From contig NC_088305.1 of NCBI RefSeq assembly GCF_032854445.1, forward strand, positions 12,281,606 to 12,345,605: a stretch of 64,000 nt of DNA. The letters run 5' to 3'. Positions 46,073-57,165 of the stretch are shown piece after piece. The notes under the pieces are model-generated. The model did not search any database. It was not told where the DNA came from and saw only the letters and a list, made by a program, of their open reading frames with translations. Source of the stretch: Liolophura sinensis. Lineage: Eukaryota > Mollusca > Polyplacophora > Chitonida > Chitonidae. Both the position numbers and the translations under genes were made by a program. How positions within the stretch are numbered: position 1 is the first letter of the stretch; each line of letters starts with the position of its first letter.

Positions 46073-47339
46073 GGATATATATTAAACATATCGCCTCAGC
46101 GATGTGATCATTGTTTTCACAACCAAACAAAAGGAGATAAACTAGTCACAAGACATATATGGCAACGGTTGCAGGCTACGGAAATATACACGTCCCTCAC
46201 GTGACCGATGATGTCCAATGAAAAGCGGATTATTTTTCTGAGGCGAAATAATGATTCATGCTCTTTAGATACCCAAGGACTGAGCGGTTATGCCCCTTTG
46301 GTGTTGAACAGATAAGTACAGACCAAAACCATATTTATTGCCTTATTATCTTTTACGAGACAGGTGTCTCCTCCGATGGTATATATCCACCGTACAGACG
46401 CGTAGCAGAAATGAAATCGGATCATCCATAGTGTATGGCACATTATATCTTTCTGTCGCAGCCTAGTTTTATGGTTTTTACCTTTTATATCCAGGACAAC
46501 CAAGAAATAAATATATTATCATTTCTGGAGAACAAAGCATCGCCCATTACCCTGAAGGCAATTACAATGTAGATCAAAAACCCAGATAACCTTTTCTGTT
46601 CTTTATGGTTTCTGTTTCCATCATGATTTCCGTTCGTTCCTCGTTCAGCCTTCTCTGCTATTAAACATGCATAAATGTCATAGCCGGTCATCTTGTAAAT
46701 GTCGTCTATTTTTACTAACAAAGAAGTAGTCATTGCGGGTATTCTAAGGTTACGTTCGCGTGGAATTGATTGCACAGTGCTTGCGGTAGTGCTTGCTGTC
46801 ACTCAAATCATGCTTGTCTAAAGGGTTAATATTGTCTGTTTAAATCTCCCAGAAACACACTGCGCACAGAAACATGCAGAGTTTTTTTTCAGCCAAAAGG
46901 GAGGACAAACTTTCATTTGGCATTTTCTAGATGGCTTTGCTTTATGCAAATAAAAAGGCAGTACAACATCAAGCTTCCAAAGCCTGTGTATTTTAGGAAC
47001 ACCACAAGTAAACCATTCATTTAGAATGGTTTGAGTTGAGGTGAAGAGCACTGTTCTTCATATTACGCTAATCTGATCCATGGCATACATTTTACGGAGG
47101 TCAGTTGTCTCCAAACAACTGTTAAAGACACGTTTTTATTACACATCCACAGTTTACAACCTCGTTAATCACAAAACTACATGACAATTGTGAATGACTG
47201 TTATATTAGACGTCTTGCATTTCGCATAAATATTTAACGTCCAGAAGCCACATACAAATTCAAACTGGCTTTCTGCTAGTGGCGCTTACAAGGTATAAGT
47301 CTATCATGACCAGGTTAATTGTACGGCAAGAGCATAGAC
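46073..47339. other. No gene recognised
   Basis: Two minus-strand open frames (46485-46802, 105 codons, and 46288-46503, 71 codons) have a hydrophobic patch (FLIYIVIAF) but no family I know and no clear splice sites. Confidence 0.3.
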
Positions 47340-47470
47340 AGTAAAACCAGAGCAGCGACGACAGTTTGGCAGGAACCAGTCACAACTACCCAGGGGTACA
47401 CGGCCTCCTGCCAGTTTACCACAGTTAGGATTTCATTATAACTGTTCATCTAAATGTTGAAATAGTGGCA
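47340..47470 (-). repeat. Repeat D, reverse orientation
   Basis: AAACCAGAGCAGCGACGACA, GTACACGGCCTCCTGCCAGT, TTACCACAGTTAGGATTTC and ATAACTGTTCATCTAAATG are the complement of repeat D blocks in reversed order. Confidence 0.7.
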
Positions 47471-47480
47471 AATTACTTTT

Positions 47481-47583
47481 CCCGGGGCCTGCATGCCCGG
47501 TTTCTTCCCACCATGATGGTAGCCGCCGTCATATGCAACGGCGTATGTATGCATATGTAAAACACCAATCAAATAAATAAATT
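47481..47583 (+). repeat. SINE-A tail fragment
   Basis: GCCCGGTTTCTTCCCACCAT, ATGGTAGCCGCCGTCATATG, then an altered stretch GGCGTATGTATGCATATG, and AAAACACCAATCAAATAAAT. Confidence 0.8.
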
Positions 47584-48179
47584 ATCCCACACTGATGGAG
47601 AAGACACTTAAAATCATACTTTACTGTACTTCCTTTGCAGTTGGTGGAAGGCAATATAATTTTATGCAGTAATACTTGGCAAGTGGTTGTTTCCACACAA
47701 GGGAATAAAACTCCTTTTGAACGAGAAAACGTCAATAAAGACCTAATAAAACTCTCTCCACAAAGCGAGAGAAAAAGAGAAAAGAGAGTTGGAAAACTGG
47801 ACTGTGCGTATAGAACGCGAGAGAGTTGATTTGAGAGTTACAAATCCTGCGTAAATCTGCTTTGTATAAGGCGATATTTTCTACCAAATGCAACTATGGT
47901 AAAGTAGGTCTACCAAAATGTACAAATATGTTGTTTGATGTGAATGTACCCGTTATCTTGTTATCTTGGGAACAGGAAAAGACCGGACTCTGGCCAATGC
48001 CGTCTAGAAATCCAGAGCGTCCATGGCCTAGGCTAGCCACATGTTAAATAATTGCCTTCTTCGTCGGGAGAGTCCATCTCACTTCAGCCCAAATTACCAG
48101 TGTTAACGTTCTGGGCAATATCTTTATGGGTTTTTATTCGATTCTATTTTTCTGTCTGTGACGAGCATGACTAAAATAT
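47584..48179. other. No gene seen
   Basis: A GAGAG-rich patch around 47760-47835; otherwise unassigned. Confidence 0.3.
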
Positions 48180-48550
48180 TACGTTTAAGGCTTTTTTGCA
48201 ATGCACTGCGTTTCAGGCACATTTCTTCGGCCAGGGGAGGCCCATGAAGACGGAAACTCTGAAGTATATTCTGTCCCATGTTTGTGGATTTCCAGTTTTG
48301 CATTCTGATTGTCGAGTTCTCGTCTAGTGTATCAAAATCTCAACAATGAGTTAATGTGTCTAATGCAACTAGGTCAAATTACTTCAAGGGTTTTTTTTTT
48401 GTTTTTGGTTTTTTTTGCAGTGCTCCTCGTTTCATGCACATTTCTTCGGCCAGGGGAAACCCACTCTTAACGATCCCTTTGCACCATATTCTTGTCCCGT
48501 GTTCTTGGATTTTACACTTTTGCATTCTAATTTTCAACCTCTCATCTAGT
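48180..48550 (+). repeat. Diverged two-copy direct repeat, about 210-bp spacing
   Basis: GGCACATTTCTTCGGCCAGG near 48218 recurs as TGCACATTTCTTCGGCCAGG near 48435. Both are followed by GTCCC(A/G)TGTT and GGATTT, then TTTTGCATTCT and TCTCGTCTAGT or TCTCATCTAGT. Confidence 0.75.
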
Positions 48551-49142
48551 ATGTGTGTTTATGCCAAAACACTGCCAATAATGTGTGAGATCCCAACATG
48601 GTGCCCATGTGAAAATCCCACACCATATGAGCGTGCCAAAGTCCCATTATTGTGTCAACATGTATAGGTCTCAATGCTGTGTCAATTTTTGATATCTCAC
48701 TACCAGTTCTGGGTAATATGTGTAAATCCCGCATTGTTTCAGTTGTCTTAGCTGCCATACTCTCCTGATGTGTCAATTCGCAACAATATTACGTGTTAAA
48801 ATTTTTCTGAAAGTTTCAAATTTGCAGAACCGCTATTGTCTCAATATTTCGAAATAATAGCATTCAATATTCTTCATTTGCTGCATAAAGCTGATGATTT
48901 TTTTGCTGCTTCTTTGCCCTCCGTATGTCCGTGATAGGTATCTAGTGCCCTGTCTGCTCGCGATGACATCATCTTCACCTGCTCTAGAGGAACTTCACTG
49001 CTGGTTCAACAATTGAACTTAGCTAAGGCAGATTTACTGAGAGCTCAGCTGGTAAAAGAAGGGCTGCCTAGCCTGTGTTTGATGGAGTGAGTCTATGTGA
49101 CTTGTGGGGACTAGAGACATTAGGCCGCTGTCTCACGCCTAA

Positions 49143-49691
49143 TTATCTGTTCTCTCCTCGGCCCAATAAGCTGTCTAATTTGACGAGTGTCAGTTTCAGG
49201 AAGGACCTAGACTTCTGTTCACTGATACGCAATACCGTTACTTTGCGACTTTTCCAGGTTTCCATGGTAACACAAAACGAGTACAGGATCGTATGTATGT
49301 ACTGATCCCGCGTATATATAAAGTATCCAGAAATCACATGACTGCTATTGAATACAAGCCTCAACCATATCAGCATGACAAATCCAGACAGACAAATTAT
49401 TTTGAAACTACGTCTCTCTATACTGAGCGATATTCCCATATTTACTTGCAGTGCTGCGATGACTGACAAGTTATAAAGTCTTAATAGGAAGATTCGGCTC
49501 AAGACTAAGACTTGAAATCTGACTTGCATGGTTTTCACTGAGGCAGCACGAAAATATACTGACAGGCGATGGACAAGCAGTTTCCGTAACGGTATATTAT
49601 AAATAATGCTAAAAACGACGATGAACAGTAAGTAAGCAAACAAACTAAAAACCGTTATTCTCGTCTGGTAAAACCGACGATCGTTTTGCAT
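49143..49691 (-). CDS. Unrecognised 182-codon open frame, possible membrane protein
   Basis: The frame runs from an ATG at 49689-49691 to a stop at 49143. Three hydrophobic stretches are visible: VFSLFAYLLFIVVFSIIYNI (about residues 14-33), VLVLSRIFLLRL (about 61-72) and IICLSGFVMLIWLRLVF (about 99-115); the C-terminus is basic. No family is recognised. A frame this long is somewhat unexpected by chance in 64 kb of AT-rich DNA, but there is no promoter, splice or homology support, and the residue composition is that of AT-rich non-coding DNA. It could be an exon of a receptor-like gene or a chance frame. Confidence 0.15.
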   Translation of the reverse strand: MQNDRRFYQTRITVFSLFAYLLFIVVFSIIYNIPLRKLLVHRLSVYFRAASVKTMQVRFQVLVLSRIFLLRLYNLSVIAALQVNMGISLSIERRSFKIICLSGFVMLIWLRLVFNSSHVISGYFIYTRDQYIHTILYSFCVTMETWKSRKVTVLRISEQKSRSFLKLTLVKLDSLLGRGENR

Positions 49692-50664
49692 GACACCTGA
49701 TCATGAATAAAACTGCATTGCCAAATTCCGATTACATGTGCTTACTTATCAAATGGATTTATTTTTTTCCATTTTTCGAAGGACAGATAATTTTTGTTCG
49801 TCCATATACGATACCCATGTGTGTGACATATATCACCAGCTTTCTCGTTTTGTTTTGTCTTTTTGGTTCACCAACACTGTTGGACGCTTTTGCAACACAG
49901 TTTGCCACTCTGGCGCCCTTGCTATGCTCAGGTGAGTTAAGACTGAGACAGGAGAACATATAACAGCCTTAAAGGCAAAAAAAAATCATTAACGCGAAGG
50001 ATACGTCTAATGAGAGGGAATAAAAGTTTCCATAAAAATAGTTCAATTTACTGTTTTAGTATTATTTTCATACAGCTAAAATGCATTTGAAATTTTGGAT
50101 TCTATGATGGCCTTTTCTCACTGTATTGAAATCAGTGAAGCCACATTAGGTTTTTGCCTCTTCACACGCATAGACTGTTGGCTGCCATCTTTTAAAATTT
50201 ATATACATATAGATCTATGAATGTATTCATCGATTGGACCTTGAAACAAACTGTTTCAAGATTAAACAGGGGTGTGATATCACTGATACACTGATAGGCC
50301 ACTACACATTACCGTAACATCGGATGGTTTATAACCGTTTTACTGGGTTGAAAAATTCAAGAACTAAAAAAATGGAAGTATTTTCTTGGACAGCGTTTAA
50401 TGGTCTTTAATACAGTATATTCTTCATGTTTCTGTTTGTTTTGTTTTTGTTGTTGTGGTTGTTTTCTGTTTTTAATTCTGTCTGCGGACCTTTCCTGTTT
50501 AATCTTGACGAGTCTTCATTTAACAAGTACCATACATTCAACACATTCTGCTCTACATTGTGTTTACCACAAGCTCTGCAAATCGATGTTTGGGACCCGT
50601 AAATTCAAGTTCTCTTTCTTGTTGGTGCAACCCCCAGATAGCATTGTTAAACAGTGGTGAAAGA
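49692..50664. other. No gene seen
   Basis: T-rich runs near 50410-50480 open short hydrophobic frames; nothing conserved. Confidence 0.35.
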
Positions 50665-50815
50665 AATCCCATAGGGATACAGAATCGGCGCTGATTGGCT
50701 GACAGTAGAGATAGGGTTTCCTAGGTTAAATCTGCCATACGCAAAATTCAGCTTCGTCTGGGCATAGCCTTGCTTATCTTTCTCGCGCACCAGTCAGAAT
50801 CGATTCTGTATCGCT
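50665..50815. repeat. Small inverted-repeat element (MITE-like)
   Basis: GATACAGAATCGGCGCTGAT at 50677 is matched by the complement of ATCAGAATCGATTCTGTATC-like sequence ending at 50812 (CAGAATCGATTCTGTATCGC). The arms are imperfect over about 20-25 bases and lie about 110 bases apart. No protein inside. Confidence 0.45.
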
Positions 50816-51399
50816 TCAAGCTTTCAGCTACATTAAATTTGACTTAAACTGGAAAAAGATCTCTTTCTTGTTGAATTACAAGACCAACTTTCTTGTTGAT
50901 CTGCTATTATGTCTGCTCGTCTTAGCATTTATTAAGTATTATGTACAAATACATGTGCATCTTTTTGTTTCTCTGTGAGAGCAGCTGTCTAATTCAGGCG
51001 TTAGACTGGATAACTTAATTTTATTTCCCACTTGCAAATCATTTCCCAGCCTCAGCCATACCTGGACGATCAATTTGATTCTTATTGCGTAGATACGTTA
51101 GTGGACATTTCAGATATAAAGCTTGGTACGAGAAGCTATAGGCTCTACGTAGGTATAAAACAGTTTCTCTATATTTCCGGAATATTAATGATAAGAGGGC
51201 TACCCTTTCAAGTCAAACTAGTTAGATAAATTCACAGTTCTCCCGTCTCCGCGGCGGACCCTCTAAGCCATCGGAGCGGTCTCCCACGTCTACGTCGTGT
51301 GCAATGTGATAAGGCTTTCTTTCTAAAGTGAGTTTCGTGTTTCTAGAAACGGACAGTCATATCCCCTTGGCTTAAAATCTGTTAACATATTTAACTTAA

Positions 51400-51519
51400 T
51401 GCATATAAGACTTCTTTCATCTTACTAATAAAGGAAATGACGGCTGTTCGTGCATGCCAGGAGAATGATATGTTTTGTCTAACCCCAGTCTGCAATCCAG
51501 TTCTTTATCGTAGGCCATA

Positions 51520-51597
<78 letters not shown>

Positions 51598-52029
51598 ATC
51601 ATAAAACTATGGCGAAGAACGGAGAATCTTAAGTATTTATGAACATTACAGGCTATAAGAAAGATGCGAGACTTTCGGTCACCACGGCAACTAATGTTAG
51701 AGAACGTATTTTAATTACCTGTGACACGTCTTAAAAAAATAAAACCAAAATATCTAGAATGACCTGTTGTAGATGTTAAGACCATCGTCTTGCTCCAATT
51801 TTGGAAAGAAACTCAGAATTATCCACTTGTAACATAGCTTATGTCCGACGTGGTGTGCACTTCACTACGTTTTAAACATATACATTGAACAGTTAAAATA
51901 AACGCTTAGATAAATTGAGAAGAGGCTGGACTTATCTCTTCTCATTTATGTCCCTAAATAAGGTTCGGTATTTGTCAAAAATGTGGGACAGGTGTTTAAG
52001 CGCATCGTCTTGCTCCATTTTTGGAAAAC
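51400..52029 (+). repeat. Tandem ~2.55 kb duplication, decayed copy 0
   Basis: Short blocks match the 3' half of copies A and B: AATAAAGGAAATGACGG, CAATCCAGTTCTTTATCGTA, AAAACTATGGCGAAGAACGG, GAAAGATGCGAGACTTTCGG and CGGTCACCACGGCAAC correspond to 53466-53710 and 56040-56285. Internal deletions shorten it, and the (TA)n tract has grown inside. Confidence 0.6.
51521..51595. repeat. (TA)n microsatellite, about 37 units
   Basis: Uninterrupted TA over 75 bases. In the related copies A and B the same place reads GTATAATATATGGTG, so the tract expanded locally from a short seed. Confidence 0.98.
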
Positions 52030-52170
52030 AGTTTGGGCCTAACTCAGAATTATTCACTTGTAACATAGCTTATGTCCGACATGGCGTGTTCTTTAATACG
52101 TTTCAGACATATACGTTAAACAGTTAGAATAAACGCTTCAAGAAATTGAGAAGAGGCTGGACCTCACTGG
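51781..52170 (+). repeat. Direct repeat, 220-bp spacing
   Basis: CATCGTCTTGCTCCAATTTT at 51783 recurs as CATCGTCTTGCTCCATTTTT at 52003. Both continue with ACTCAGAATTATXCACTTG, TAACATAGCTTATGTCCGAC and ATTGAGAAGAGGCTGGAC. Confidence 0.9.
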
Positions 52171-54529
52171 TAATACATGTAACCAATTCTTAACTGTCAT
52201 ATTGTCGTCATTGTGCCGGTTTTACTCTCTGTCATTTATACTTTTATAATAAATAATCTATGGATAAAGCTTTAGTTCAAGAATCTGCATCCACGTCTAA
52301 ACACCAAAACACGGCGGGGAGCATGTGACCTAAAATGCAGAATTGATAGCCTAATGGAAAAATGTCTCTTACTGATGGGAATAATATTGGAGAAGGTATG
52401 ACCTATATTACAGATCTGATAGCTCATTTACAGGGCAAGGCATTTTTAATCATAGGTCTAATCGCGGAGGAAACACGGCGGTGAACAGTCTGGGAGGAAA
52501 CGGTAGATGTTGGCTGATGAATGCACATGCACAGGTGGTTGGTTACCAGCGGGACGGTGGTCTATGACACTCCCTGATGTGACTTAGGCCCCTCAGGGAC
52601 TATAAATATCATCAGTGAAGGACGGGTTACATAAGTGTTTCCCCATGGACACGGCGTATGGGCTGACTAATGTGATGGCTTTCAATATCTCCCGCAGAGC
52701 CATTTATACTACCACCAATATAGTATAGAGTAAGACAAGTATCCTATTTCACACTGCGTAGGCAAAGAAATACAACATTCGGTAAGTCTTGCTGTAATAA
52801 CAGATACCGGTTGTCTTCACCGCAGTAAAACTAGGTATGAAAAAACACACAATGCGCCATCGATAAAAACTGGCGTACATATATCACAGGAAATGCTTTT
52901 TAATGACCTCATTTTAATGACGATCTAGTTGTGTTTATTAAGGAAAGCTACGGTAGACAGCTGACCTTTAACCAAGCCATCCTGGGATTCATCGCAGTTG
53001 TCTTGGAGTAGATACCCATATTTATACCAGGATGGTTAGGATGTTGGTAATTACTTCATGGGGCTGACGTAATCTGTCCTATATAAGCATTCATAATACT
53101 GCTAAAATTGCAGTTTGTTAGCATACACTGAAGACTTTCCAATGAACTCTAAAATATTTCTTTGCTGAAGCTCCAGGGTAGACCAGTCATCTTATGCTGT
53201 TCCAGTCTCTGTAGTAAGGGACAAAGTCGGTGGCTTCCTAAGAAAAGGAGACCTGTGAACGCTGGTTGGGTTTGTTTTATCCTGTACCGTAGTCCCCAAT
53301 CATGGCCTGACCATGGGTTTCTCTATTAGAATATACTGCAGGCTTATACGTTATACGTTTTAGCATATGTTACCTCTTTTGAGAGACAGCCTTTTCTTAC
53401 TTTTACTTTACTTCTTCGATTTTACCCATGTGACAATGAAATGCATTTGCTGCTTATTGGTTTTTATTAAAGGAGAGTGATATTTCTTTCCCGCCCAAGT
53501 CTGCATTCTCCTTCTTTATTGTACGTCTTGTCGATAGAAACAAGATAAAGACATGTTACGTGTCGAAATTTATGACCCTGTATAATATATGGTGTTAGTG
53601 TATACCATGGCCTTCTTGACTGTAAAGGTATAAAGCTATGATGAGCAACGAAGAAGGATAATGAAATATTCATGTAAGAAAGACGTGAGACCTTCGGGTC
53701 GCCAGGAAAACAAATACGTCGCAAGACATTCAGACACAGATTTGAGGTCTTTATTACGCTAACACTTTTAAGAAAGGTAAAATGAAAATCTTTGGGAACA
53801 ATGCGACAAAAAGTAATCATGTTTTTCTAGTAGTAATATCGACGGCGAACGTCATGCATGCTGGTGGTTTAAGAATGTGCTCCCGCTCAGTAAGGCTACC
53901 GGCTTTAAGCCACACAGCTCAGCCGTCAAGTCGGATATTTTTACCATTCCCAACAACACACATGATCGCGAAACCATTTAGTTGACCGTCAAAATGAATT
54001 GGTTTTCTAAAGGTCAAAGGAGCTCTGGCTGCTGTTTAGTGGTGACTCTGTGATGGAATAAAGGGACAGTCCCGCCAATGGTTTTCCGGAGTCTACCAGC
54101 CGATGGGCTTACAATTTCGTCGTCTTTCCAGCTTTGGCCTTCCAAATCTAATGGCAAGAAACCGCGGAAATCTGTATGGTCTCTCGAAACAGGGATATGT
54201 AATAAGATTGACCCTATTAACAAGATTAAGACCTGTCCAAACACTGAGTGTTGTTCTATAATGCGGCAGCCTTGATAACATCAGAAACTGTATCGTACTG
54301 GAACGTCGGTTTGAAAACATTTATCAGCCATGCTATCCCATTTCATTTGTCTCCATCTACATGCGAGATAGATATTAAGCGCATCGTATTGTGTAGTGAA
54401 TCTTTCTACAGTGGTCCTGTTTTTTTCTATTGTATTCCTGCATGAACCAATGTTCTTTTGGTGATATAAACATCCCCAAAGCCTGGTCTCCGCGGAATGT
54501 TTTAATGTATTTGTATATTAAATGCTATC
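52030..54529 (+). repeat. Tandem ~2.55 kb duplication, copy A
   Basis: Matches copy B (54530-57165) at an offset of 2533-2552 bases. The most similar part is 52970-53960 against 55510-56560, which is nearly identical apart from small indels. It starts with a repeat D-like stretch and contains a TATA/CRE promoter-like block at 53065-53087. Confidence 0.9.
53065..53087 (+). promoter_or_regulatory. TATA/CRE-like promoter, copy A
   Basis: TGACGTAA (53065-53072) followed by CTATATAAGC (TATA box TATATAAG at 53080-53087). About 55 bases further is ATG at 53142-53144, opening only MNSKIFLC before TGA. The block is preserved in copy B. Confidence 0.45.
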
Positions 54530-55120
54530 ACAAGACAATCAGTTTGAGTAGTTCTAGAAAAGTGACGTCTGATGACTTGTAACAATCATCTCTGCATTTA
54601 TTAAGCTAATGCTGTGTAAGCATTGGACCTACGAGGCGTGTGCGTTACCACTTTCTAAATAATAACGGTTATAAATAAAATACTCACTGAAGTAAATTGA
54701 CAAGAACTCGGTTTTCATTGATTCTGTTTTGCTCTCTTTTATAACCATTTATGCTATATAATATGTAGGATATATGGATAAAGTCTCAGCTAAAGAATCT
54801 GCATTCTCGTCAAAACGCAAAAAGATTTACACTGCTGCAAGGAATGCAGGGAGAGGATGTGACCTAAAATGCAAAATTGATAACTTAATAAAAAAAAAAG
54901 TCTGATTGATGGGAGAAAAATTGGAGAAGGTATAACCTACATTAAAGGTCTATCAGCTCATCGACAGCACCAGGCTTTATTAATCATAGTCCTAATCGCA
55001 AATGAGACATGGCGCTGAAGAGTCAGGGAGAAAACGGTGAATGTTGGCTGATGAATGCACAGGTGGGAGATTATCAACGGGACAGTGGTCTATGCTACTC
55101 CTTGATGTAACCAAGACCCT

Positions 55121-55474
55121 TCAGGGACTGCAATTATCGTCAGTGAAGGACAGGTTATATTTCTGCTTCCCCATGGACATGGTGCATGAGCTGACTAATG
55201 TACTGACTGTCAAAACCTCGCGCAGAGTCATTTCTACCTCCACAAATAAACTATAGAGTCTGACAAGTATTCTATTCCACACTGCGTAGGCAAAGAAATA
55301 CAACATTTGGTAAGTCTTGCTGTAATAAAGAATACCGGTTGTGTTCACTGTCGTAAACTGGGTCATGGTGACAATCAAAACTAGCACCGGAAAAACACAC
55401 GACAACGCGCCATCGATAAAAATTGGAGGATATATATCACCAGGAAATGTATTTAAATCATCTCCATGCAACAT
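55121..55474 (-). CDS. Unrecognised 117-codon open frame in copy B
   Basis: Frame with a hydrophobic segment LSCVFPVLVLIVTMTQF (about residues 24-40) and a second aromatic-rich one (MLYFFAYAVW). Copy A lacks part of it and copy C has the segment FFPELVLIVTLAQFTAD in a frame that is broken on both sides. The hydrophobic core is thus the part kept in two copies, but no homology to a known family is seen. A decayed exon of a membrane protein is possible; chance is equally so. Confidence 0.2.
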   Translation of the reverse strand: MLHGDDLNTFPGDIYPPIFIDGALSCVFPVLVLIVTMTQFTTVNTTGILYYSKTYQMLYFFAYAVWNRILVRLYSLFVEVEMTLREVLTVSTLVSSCTMSMGKQKYNLSFTDDNCSP

Positions 55475-55616
55475 TATCCAGCTGTGATTATTAAGTAAAC
55501 CAACGTAGACAGCTGACCTTTAACCAAGCCATCCTGGGATTCATCGCAGTTGTCTTGGAGTAGATACCCATATTTATACCAGGATGGTTAGGATGTTGGT
55601 AATTACATCACGGGGC

Positions 55617-55639
55617 TGACGTAATCTGTCCTATATAAG
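55617..55639 (+). promoter_or_regulatory. TATA/CRE-like promoter, copy B
   Basis: TGACGTAA (55617-55624) and TATATAAG (55632-55639), identical to copy A, with the downstream ATG at 55694-55696. Confidence 0.45.
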
Positions 55640-57165
55640 CATTCATAATACTGCTAAAATTGCAGTTTGCTAGCATACACTGAAGACTTTCCGATGAACT
55701 CTAAAATATTTCTTTGCTGAAGCTCCAGGGTAGACCAGTCATCTTATGCTGTTCTAGTTTCTGTAGTAAGGGACAAAGTCGATGGCTTCCTAAGAAAAGG
55801 AGACCTGTGAACGCTGGTTGGGTTTGTTTATCCTGTACCGTAGTCCCCAATCGTTCCGGGACATCAACGATAACGGAAAAAAACTCTTACATTCAAACTC
55901 TGACCATGGGTTTCTCTGTGAGAATATACTGCTTATAGAATTTCACATATGTTACCTCTTTTGAAAGACAGCCTGTTCCTACTTTTACTTTACTTCTTCG
56001 ATTTTACCCATGGGATAATTTGATGCTTATTGGTTTTTATTAAAGGAGAGTGATATTTCTTTCCCGCCCAAGTCTGCATTCTCCTTCTTTATTGTACGTC
56101 TTGTCGATAGAAACAAGATAAAGACATGTTACGTGTCGAAATTTATGACCCTGTATAATATATGGTGTTAGTGTATGTCATGGCCTTCTTGACTGTAAAG
56201 ATATAAAACTATGATGAGCAACGAAGAAGGGTAATGAAATATTCATGTAAGAAAGACGTGAGACCTTCGGTCACCATGGAAATAAATATCATACTACGCA
56301 AGACATTCAGACACAGATTTTGAGGTCTTTATTACGCTAACACTTTTAAGAAAGGTAAAATGAAAATCTTTGGGAATAATGCGACAAAAGTAATCATGTT
56401 TTTCTAGTAGTAATATCGGCGGCGAGCGTCATGCATGCTGGTGGTTTAAGAATGTGCTCCCGCTCAGTAAGGCTACCGGCTTTAAGCCACATAGCTCAGC
56501 CGTCAAGTCGGATATTTTTACCATTCCCACAAAACAGATGATCGCGAAACCATTTAGTTGACCGCCAAAGTTAATTTGTTTGGTAAAGGTCAAAAGAGCT
56601 CTGACTGATGCTTATCGGTGACTCTGTGATGGAATAAAGTGGCAATCACGCCGATGGCTTTCCGGAGCCGGCCAGCCGATGGGCTTACACTTTAGTTGTC
56701 GTTCCGGCTTTGGCCTTCCAAATCTAACGGCGAGAAAAACCGCGGAAATCTGTATTGTCTCTGTGGTTACTGTACCAACCAGATACTGAGATATGTAATA
56801 AGACTTACCCTATTAAAAAGATTAAGCCTAACTCAAACACTGAATGTTGTTCTGTAGTGTGGCGGCCATGTTAACATAAAACCGATGCCATTATGGAACT
56901 TCTGCCCGAAAACGTCTTAATCAATCATAATACCCCCGTCTGCACCCCCTTTATTCATTTATTCCCTTAAATGAGGTCAGATATTTATTCAATACGCATC
57001 AAGGATATTAAGGGCATCGAACTGTGAATTTGTACACACTAGTACTAAAGTCTTTTATATTCCTGCCTAAGCCAGGATTCTGTTAGTGGTCTAAACATCC
57101 TCAAAGCCTGGTTCCTGCGGAGTGTTTTAAAGCAATTTCGTAATAAATTAATTTATGTAGTTCTA

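Larger units (their letters stand above)
54530..57165 (+). repeat. Tandem ~2.55 kb duplication, copy B
   Basis: Begins with repeat D-like AAGTGACGTCTGATGACTTG and carries the same order of blocks as copy A, including ACATGGCGCTGAAGAGTCAG, the TATA promoter, CAAAGTCGATGGCTTCCTAA and GATATTTCTTTCCCGCCCAA. It differs from A by substitutions and short indels and retains a stretch of about 70 bases near 55360-55430 that is shortened in A. Confidence 0.9.

Noticed and set aside
46485-46802. 105-codon minus-strand frame, briefly considered as an ion-channel end
   Set aside because: The hydrophobic patch FLIYIVIAF is not accompanied by any diagnostic motif, and splice sites are lacking.
51417-51602. 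61-codon frame with (IY)n peptide
   Set aside because: Translation of the (TA)n microsatellite.
53467-53820. 117-codon minus-strand open frame in copy A
   Set aside because: The highly similar copy B has frame-changing indels in the same region, so the frame is not kept.
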